Source of the DNA: Alitta virens
Lineage: Eukaryota; Annelida; Polychaeta; Phyllodocida; Nereididae
Assembly (NCBI GenBank): GCA_932294295.1
Contig: OW028585.1
Coordinates: 2,576,001-2,640,000, forward strand
Direction: 5' to 3'
DNA length: 64,000 bases
Part shown: one piece after another, positions 37,401-46,400 of the stretch
How positions within the stretch are numbered: the stretch's first letter is position 1
How the letters are laid out: every line of letters begins with the position of its first letter
The notes under the pieces: generated by a model
Databases searched by the model: none
The model's input: the letters and a program-made list of their open reading frames with translations, nothing else
Told to the model about the DNA's origin: nothing
Made by a program: the position numbers and the translations under genes

Positions 37401-40400
37401 AAAGAGCAACTGAATGGTCTAATATTACTGAAAAATGTAATATTGTGAAAGAAGTTGGCAAGCTTATCTTGAAAATCGATCAATTTTCTTGGTATTATGT
37501 AGTGCTTGTGTCTAAAGCTGTTTTAGCCATTGCTGCAAATTTCTGCCTAGCCTTATTGAACAACCCTGTGGCTCAGTGTAAATTTTACGCATACTTCAAA
37601 GAACCAGAGCAGCCAATGCTTGTGTTTGTGCAATCAATGGAATCTGGCAGTGGCTCAATTATAAAGAAGCATATCCAAGAGAGTGGATATGAATTTCGTG
37701 GATTTAATGTATCATCCTATCAACTGATTGACCAAGAACTTTTGCAGTTTAAATACGATAATCGACATGCTGCGTGCTTGCCATTACAGTTAAACATGTG
37801 CAAAAAACAAGGACAGGTCTTTTTCTTGCCTATGAAAGACACTGCATATCCTCCAAATCGTCTTAATATCTTGAGAGATGGTCTGGATGAGAAACTTTGT
37901 GTAATTTTCATGAAAGAGAGGTATGTGTCTGAGTTTTTTACATAGTTATTGTCACACTGATTATTTTATTACAGGTGATATCAGTTGAATGAACTACACA
38001 TATTTAAGGAATAGCATGTTTGTTCTTGAATTTCCCTTTAATGACAGCTGCTTGTTATCATCAATCAAACTCACTAATTTGCAAATATTTATATAGTTTT
38101 CAATTCTATCTGTGAAACTATTGACTTTAGACTGACCACCCCCAAGTCTGTTAATATTCCTACTCAACTGATACCTTGCAGAATCCAAAATTTCTCATGT
38201 TTCTAAAGCAGAACTGTAACACTATTGTACTTACCCTATCAACGTTTAGTACAATAATACTCTCTATGGCCAATACTAGTGGTTGACAGTCACATTGACA
38301 TACGTCAGGTATATTTTACAGAATTGGAAAAATAGAAACATTTTTTTTTTTTTTTCTGGAGCAGACAATCTGACACTAGTGCCCATACATTTTTTGTCAT
38401 AATATGTCTAACATACTGCAGTGGTGCACTGTGGGGTCTCATGGTCATAAATATAAGAGCATTAAAATATGGGAAAAATATGGAAAATTATAATTTTGTA
38501 TATCTGTTACGTTAACAAGCATTCATCATTGTTATGGATTTTAGGACAAAGGTGTTTCTGAATTTTTGAGTTCTCATCCTAGGCACCTTTAACTTTCGTC
38601 CACTTGGGAGCATATTATATTCACCATTTAGGGGGTGCTCACGGTCTTTAATAATGTTCCTTGCCAAGCTTTGGACTTTTTTGTGATATGTCAGTTTATT
38701 ACTTTGAATTAAAGAAGAGTCCACAATTTTTCTACATAGCTTGTATGGACGGTTCAAATCTTTCTTTAACACTTGGGTTAGTGAACCATAGAAAGCAGCA
38801 CTGCTATGCATCAAAACACTAGGCACTGTTGCATTATAAAACATAGCAATCAAATCAGAATAAATGTCAATATTGCTCATTGCTCTAACACAGTAGATAA
38901 GTAGTAAGTAATGTGCACAGTCAAAGGAGCGACAACAGTGGGTTTTTTAGGAACTAAAGTTGTGTATGATGTCGCCACCTAGGTGATAGGTTTGATACTA
39001 AAGACCGATCGCTTTAATATCGATCTATCTTTGACTTATTGGTGATTATTGATGATTATTTTTCATTGATCTATCTTAGGTTTATTGATGATTATTTGAT
39101 GATTATTTGATGATTTTAATTAAGTTATTAAGTACTTGAAACTAAATATAAATTTAAATTATCACTGTATTATTATTTTTGCTAAACAAATTGATTTAAA
39201 ATGATATCATATAGCTGAGGGTCTTTGCTGTTGAAGCTCTTAATGTTTATTTGGTACTGTCAAACGAGCCACACCAGCGAATGTTTTTAGAACTATGGAT
39301 GTGTACGGTGGCGCAATCTAGGTGATAGATATAATACTAAAGACAGATCACCTTAATATGGACCTATCTTTAGTTTATTGATGATTATTTGATGTCATCT
39401 AATCGTATAGCAGAGGGTTTTCACTGATGAAGCTCTTTATGATTATTTTTGGTAAACATAAAGTGGTATCGAGACACATCCTCCACGCCTCTGATGAATA
39501 ATGTAATCATTTTACGATTAGATAAATCATATGATTGGATAATTCAAATAATGCAATATTTAAATTAGGGGGTGTATTATCCAATAACCTGTTAGAATAT
39601 TATCATGTGATAAATTTGGAGTGAGGGTGAACTATTAAAGTCAGGCATATCAATTTTGTTACAGACTATCGCAAATCTCGCAAGTAAGTGAACTATATAC
39701 AAAAAGATTTTATATTAGTATTAGCAAGTAAGATTTTAAAAAAATGGATTATTACGGATCACCTGAGATTGTTAAACTCACACCTTGACACTTGTCATAA
39801 ATTATTGACAGATGCTATGACTATGGATGAAACAGATCAGCTATTCTTAGCAGCAACATGTTGACCCAAACAATCAAGCAGTTTTAAGGTTAGAAGAAGA
39901 TTATGAATTTTTGGAATTTCAATTAGACGGCAGCGATTTAGAAGAGATAGATCTAGCTAGAAGGTATTAGAATATCTTGAAAAACCTGGAAGCCTATTTA
40001 AATGAAAAATGTCTTACTCTAGACAATTCTAACTCATGTTACTGTAAACGTTTTTTAACTTTTAGCAATACGTTTTCATGCTTTGTAACCATAGATGACA
40101 AGTTAGATAAGAATATTAATAAACAAATAGAAAGTGACCCATCAGCATGTTGGCTAACTCAAAATATTGAAAAATATTGTCTGATCTGTTTAATCTACGA
40201 CATAGCTCAAGGGATTTAGGATATATATGACAGCTTTTTTGTATTGGTTTTTGTCTATAGCTTTGAAGAGTAACACGACAAGACGATTCTCATTTACTGG
40301 GCAGTGTTTGGTCAAAGACTTTGTAAAGAAGAAAGCCATGACGTCATTTTATTTCAAAGTCAATTCACTTGAAAAATGCAGGAATAATTATGAACAATAC

Positions 40401-43400
40401 GTCAATAGAGGAATTATTACAGCGATAACATCTGAATACCTAAGTTACGCTGTAAGATATATAGTGGATAATACAGAAGTGGAGTCTGATTCTGATTCTG
40501 AAAATTATTCTTATTCTGAAAGTGATGGAAACTTGGAAATGGACTCTGTAGATGGATCATATACCAGTAGAGTTGCATCAGTTCATAATGAAAATTTCAT
40601 GAGCAGAATAAATAGACACCAAGGACTTCCTGGAGTTGTAAGAATGAAATGGACTTTATATCTTTTGGACAAATGTGAACATAAGGATCACCGGAGCGAA
40701 CAAGAAACTTCCAAAGACACTTTTTTAACTTTAAGAGACTGTTTGGTAAATTTTTGGAGCTCCCAATTTGATTGATTTAATCCAATACACAACTGTAGTT
40801 CTTACAAGACACGCTGGTTTCGCTCCTTTGACTGTACCGCACATTACTTACTACTTACATATTAATCATCTATAGTTACAGAAACTGTAGGGAGACTTGA
40901 TTTTCTTAAGTCCCAAGTCTTTTCTTTAGTCTTTGATATATTCTGGTTCATAAAGTTTTGTTCACACATATTTTTGACAAGATCTACACACTCTCTATAT
41001 TCGGTGTCATTGTCATTGCATAATAGTCCCAAAATAACAGTATCATCTGCATATTTTTCAAATAATAAAATGCACTACAGGTACAATCCAGACATATTCA
41101 AAAAACAACTTAGTCCACCATCCAAGGTTGCTGAATGAAAAAAAAAGCGATACAAATCATGAAGAGTTGCAGAGCAGTCAGAGCAGGCAGCCACTAAGCA
41201 GTGCCATGTTGATATTAATAGGCGAATGCATTTAGATATAGTTTTTTAAACTCATGCATTTCCCCAACCAGTTTCTATCTTGTTTTCATTCCACTGTTGT
41301 TCTATAAAGATAGATGGATGTACATTGCTCTGGTTGAAAAAAATAATAAAATCTGAAATAATAAATCTGAGCTTATACAACACATTGTCAAAACTGGGAA
41401 AGTCAAGTCATATCAGAGAAATGAAATGTCTCTGATCATGCAATGTATGTACTGATTGTCATAGCATTAATGTCCATAATGCTGCAAAATTGTGAGTCTT
41501 TTATTATCTAATCAGTATGTTAAACACCTTTACACTGTCAATGTATTCTAATCTCATGATATCACCTTGTACACAAAATAATCCTGCATACAGCTAATAT
41601 TCCTGCCATATATGCCTGGAAAAAATCATGTAGATAATACATATATTAATTAAAATCAAATCATGTCCTGTAGCAAAGATTGTTGATACGTAAAAATTTC
41701 ACAATGCCAGATGATGTCACTAAAAATAGGATTGACCCTAGATTGGGGACCCCCATTCCAGTGCTGACTCACGATGTTGAGTACCATATATACTGTCATA
41801 CTTTATTTTCAGTCAAACGAATATAGCTCAGTCCGCGACGTCAGCTAGCCAAAATGCTGTAAGTCAATTTTTTGTAAATAACTTCTGCTTCATTATGATC
41901 ACTATGATTATACTACTTATCATTATTCAGATTCAGATTCTGATTCAGCAACATTTATTTGCAATTTACATAAAAATAATTAGTAATAGAATAACAGCAA
42001 TTTTGCATTATGGCGGGAGACCCCAGTAGGATACTTGAGTTTTCACTACCATGGGGCTACCTAGAGAGATTCTATTATGTTATATAAGGAAAGTATAAAA
42101 AAATGCTCCCATCAGTGTTGGTTTTGATCATGACTAATTTTCAATTGAGAAGATAAATACATTAATTAACATAAAGAGTGAAAGACCTGATATTAAACTC
42201 AGCGACATATGATGTAACAATGCACATTTTTATATATTTCAAGAAACCATCCAAACTGTGTTTGTTAGATATCTCTATAAACTATAGGCATATCATTAAA
42301 AGTTTGATGTATCTATACTTAATACTCTGTCTTGGAAATTCATGGTTAATTTGTGGAGGTCTCATTTGGTTTCTAAGTCGAGTTTCATAATTATGGGGAT
42401 CATCACTGGTAATAGATTGATAAGATACAAGGATAAAACATTATTAAATAGTTTATGACATAATTTCAGGTTATGCAGTGCACACATATCATAGGATCTC
42501 AGGACATGCCACAAATGCAGGGAACGTCAGGCAAGTAGTGTCAAATTTCAAATAGCCCAAGTTAAAGCTTATTTCCATATATAGATTTTTTGATTGAATT
42601 TTGCATGCTGAACAATTTATGCATACAATAATTCTGTCATTTTGAGTTTTTATACATTCTTTTTTATGTGATCTGGAGCACTGCTAAATGAGATGTTTTA
42701 CATGAAATTGTTTCATTTTGCCTTTATGTAGATATCTCAATGGAAAAGTGGACAACATGCTTGGACAAAATGCAAACAACTTTTGTTAATTACCTTGAAG
42801 TAGGTGGACTGTTAGATGTGTGTCTGTCAAAGGGAATACTCACGCACGAACAGTTGGAAACGGTCAAGGCAAGATGTCATTTACAATTTCACCCATTTAT
42901 AATATTTCTATTTTCTAATGCCCCATCCATGCACGAGTTTTCAAATAATATTGCCAAACTAATTTTGCTGCTGAAGAGGGGTTTTGACGGACCACGCAGA
43001 AAAGAAACAGTATGCTATTTGTGGTATAAATTTTGAAATATAATAAATGAATGACATGATCCTTCCTCTATCAGGTTTTATATGGCTGACTTCGTGAAGG
43101 GTCTTTTTCACATCATACTAACATTTCTGACTGCATAAGAGGCATTTTCTGAGAAAATCGACCCAATATGAAAATAGTTGGAATGTGGTAGATCATGGAT
43201 TTTGATCAAATTATCAGAATATGTAGCTTTATGGTACCAAATAATGTTCCTAAACTGTCATAGCTCATGGGGCAAGCTGTTGCCATGGTAGCCACATTAA
43301 AATAAATCGGCTGTTTTATGAAGTTCTATCTAACAGCGTTGTTTTAGTAAAGAAAATGGTCAACTTATATAATAAGTGTGGTTCAGAGCCTTTAACTTCA

Positions 43401-46400
43401 TGAGTGATGAGGTTGGGCTGGTGAACCCACAAGTCCCTTGGGTAATAACAATGATATTAATTCTAAATAACAAACCTCTGACAAGCTCTGAACCACCCAG
43501 TAATGAGGTTTTATTTATATCCCGCAATAACCCGTATTTAAATTTTTTTAATGGGAACTATTTTGCAGCATTGAGTAGGGATCTTTTGTTTGTCTATCTG
43601 TTCTGCCTCACTCTGAATAGTTGCCACGGTCGAGACATCACCATTTCAAAACATTTCAGCAGGCAGACAGTCAACAAACTGAAGCATTGTTGGCCTCAAA
43701 TAACTTTCTGAAGCTTCTTCCTTGCCAAAATTGTATTCAGATTGAAGGAATATAAAATTAAATAAATTTATTGTACCAGGCAAAGCAAATTTGTTTATGT
43801 TTTGGGTTTTGTGAAGAGTTATCTAGTGCTACTGATAACGTTTATGACCTTCACTAAGTGTAAATGCTGAACCGTGATTGGCCGTGATTTTCAAATTTTT
43901 TTAGATTGTAATGAAGAATTGTAGCCGTTACAAAATTGCATCATTAATTATTTTCATAACTTTCGTTCAGAAAATACTGTGTCCTTCAATTAATTTCAAA
44001 GACACCATTATATATTTACACGGACAGATAGTAGGGTTTTTGTTTGGTATATTTGATTGGTTTGTATGGTTTACATAGTGAGCATCACCCCTTTTAGTTA
44101 AAGTATTCAAATGTTGGCTCACCCCCCCCCCCCCCAACACTGAATTGACTTGCACAAACTGACTCTAATTAATATAGTCAATTCATGACTGATTTTTCTG
44201 TCACTTTTACAAGATAACTTCTGATTTAATGCAAATAAATCATTTGCGCGGGCAACAAATAAAGTGAATTTAATTTTCTTTCAGGTGAATACAATTGTTC
44301 TATGATATTAATCATCTACGCATGTTCAAATTCCTACACACTGATGTCAAATGACTAAACTTTTAACTCAAAGAAAAAACAAAAAAGTTCTCTGTCATAA
44401 ATAATGAGCGCTATCTAATTTTAAGAGAACACCAGGAATTATTATATTAGGAATGACCTTATAATGCAATCCTAGCTCTGGTTGGGGAAGTGTGCTGTAT
44501 GGCCATAGTTTCAGCTAATTTAGGCAAAAGGCCTTGATTATCACATTAAAATGCATGAATTAATGTTTTAGACATAATTGAACTGGTAACTATAGAATTT
44601 TGATTTAAAATAACACGGTGCTTCCAGATGATGCTCACCTTCACTGGTCATTGTTTGCCATGGCAGGTGTTATAATCCAGGTCAATATAGTAGACAAATA
44701 GATACTCTTATAAATGCATAGACTAATACGAGGATGGAAACATATGATTAAAACTGATATAAATTATAGCTATATTATATGTAATAATAAAATAGAAATA
44801 TTTGAAGATGGTGACGGCATATTCAGAAATATAATTAAGTTTTCCAGAATCATAACACAAAAATGTCCTATTATCAATTATTTAGTATATGTGCATGAAT
44901 AAAATCACATATGCATTTCATACATAGAAGTCACTATTTCTCTAACATATGTAAAATTACATATGACCCACATATATCTTCTTTGTTCCTAGTATGAACA
45001 CCAGATGGCAGTAGGTATCTTGCTAGATCCGGATTCCTGGAGATAGATTTGAATAAATAGTTTATTTTAGCATCAGATAGTATGGTATATCAAGAGACGT
45101 ATAGCTAAGTATAGCCTGTATCTCACTAGCCACTTATAAATAGTTGTACTGTATACACTCAGAGCAAGCTAGGTTTTCTCAAAGAAAGTTGTGCTATATT
45201 TATAGCTAGCAGCGGTGGCTGAGTTGTCTAAAACATTCTGCCATGTAGAATCCCACCCTGTCCTCTTGCCAATCCTGATGTAAATGACCCCTTGATGGTT
45301 AACATGTTAATCTCAACCTACTATACTACTTCCTCTGTCAGATAAAATCAGGTGAATGAAAGGCAATAAGTGTACTGCACGTAAGAATGTCTACAGGTTT
45401 ATAACTTCTAATTTTCAATGAAGCTTCTAAACGACTAATTTGAGTTTATTATTGTTTATTGGTGTAAGTGGAATGTCAATGAAAGAAAAAATTCAAGTAG
45501 CATGTATCTATCTATTTAATTGTTAGGCTTGGGATGTAATTCAGCTTGACAACAAATTATCTGTTTTTTTTTAATGTTTTTTGAAAAAAAATAAAAAATA
45601 GATTGCTACATACAGTAATTATTTATTTCAGGCACAAAAGACAAGCTACGATAAAGGACGTACATTTTGTGATGTACTGCGAAAGATTGCCACATACAAT
45701 TACCCATTATTTCTCGTTGAGCTGAACAAAATTCGACCTGATTTAGCAAAACAAATGAAAGAATACTTAGGTAACTATTTGACCATCTATTTTGGGCTTG
45801 GCTTCAGCCTTCATATTAATTTTGTAAATGATGGTGCTGATACATGTTCATTCTTTTGCGACAGCATATATATAAGACAACTTACTAAACACAATTATGT
45901 AATTGTAGCCGGCAATGATTGCTGTTAAATAAGGGTTTGTGCTGCCCTGCTGTGCTTAACTGAAAACTTCAAACTTAAAAACCATGCAGTGCAAAAATAA
46001 TCCAAAAACAAAAAAGGTTTCTATGCATTACTTTTGGTAAAGGCACATTCATCAGCATGATGTCGCCTGCCACATAATGCTTTTGTTCTTCTAATTGTAT
46101 CTCTGTACTCATCTTCTGTGGTCTGTGGTCTCAATAAATAGTCAAAATAGATCAAAATAGTTCAAGTAAATTCATAGAGCCTTTATCAAATGTGATTGCT
46201 GCAGCAGATATGATTACATTATTATAGCGCTATTACACATAACTGTTAATTTTTTTTAATATCTGGCGTCTAGACCTATGACACAATAGATCTATAACTG
46301 ATATGGTTTGTCAAAATGCCATATATATTACGAACACTCTGTTTTTTGGTGAAACCAATAAGGTCAAGGACCCAGGCGGGGTAGTTTTGATTCTATTGGT

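Larger units (their letters stand above)
38897..40859. mobile_element. Unclassified 1.96-kb element with about 65-bp terminal inverted repeats
   Basis: The left end AGTAGTAAGTAATGTGC..ACAGTCAAAGGAGCGA matches the reverse complement of the right end, which reads the same apart from a GGT insertion. Similarity continues to about 65 bp (GGAACTAAAGTTGTG versus AGAACTACAGTTGT). TA lies at both outer edges. The left third holds two diverged tandem copies (about 38920-39258 and 39259-39450) of a sequence rich in TGATGATTATTTGATG. The right half carries two ORFs (39977-40219 and 40227-40775) with no family I recognise. It sits inside a LINE on the opposite strand. It could be a DNA transposon of unknown class or a captured small DNA virus-like element; the sequence does not decide. 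Confidence 0.75.
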
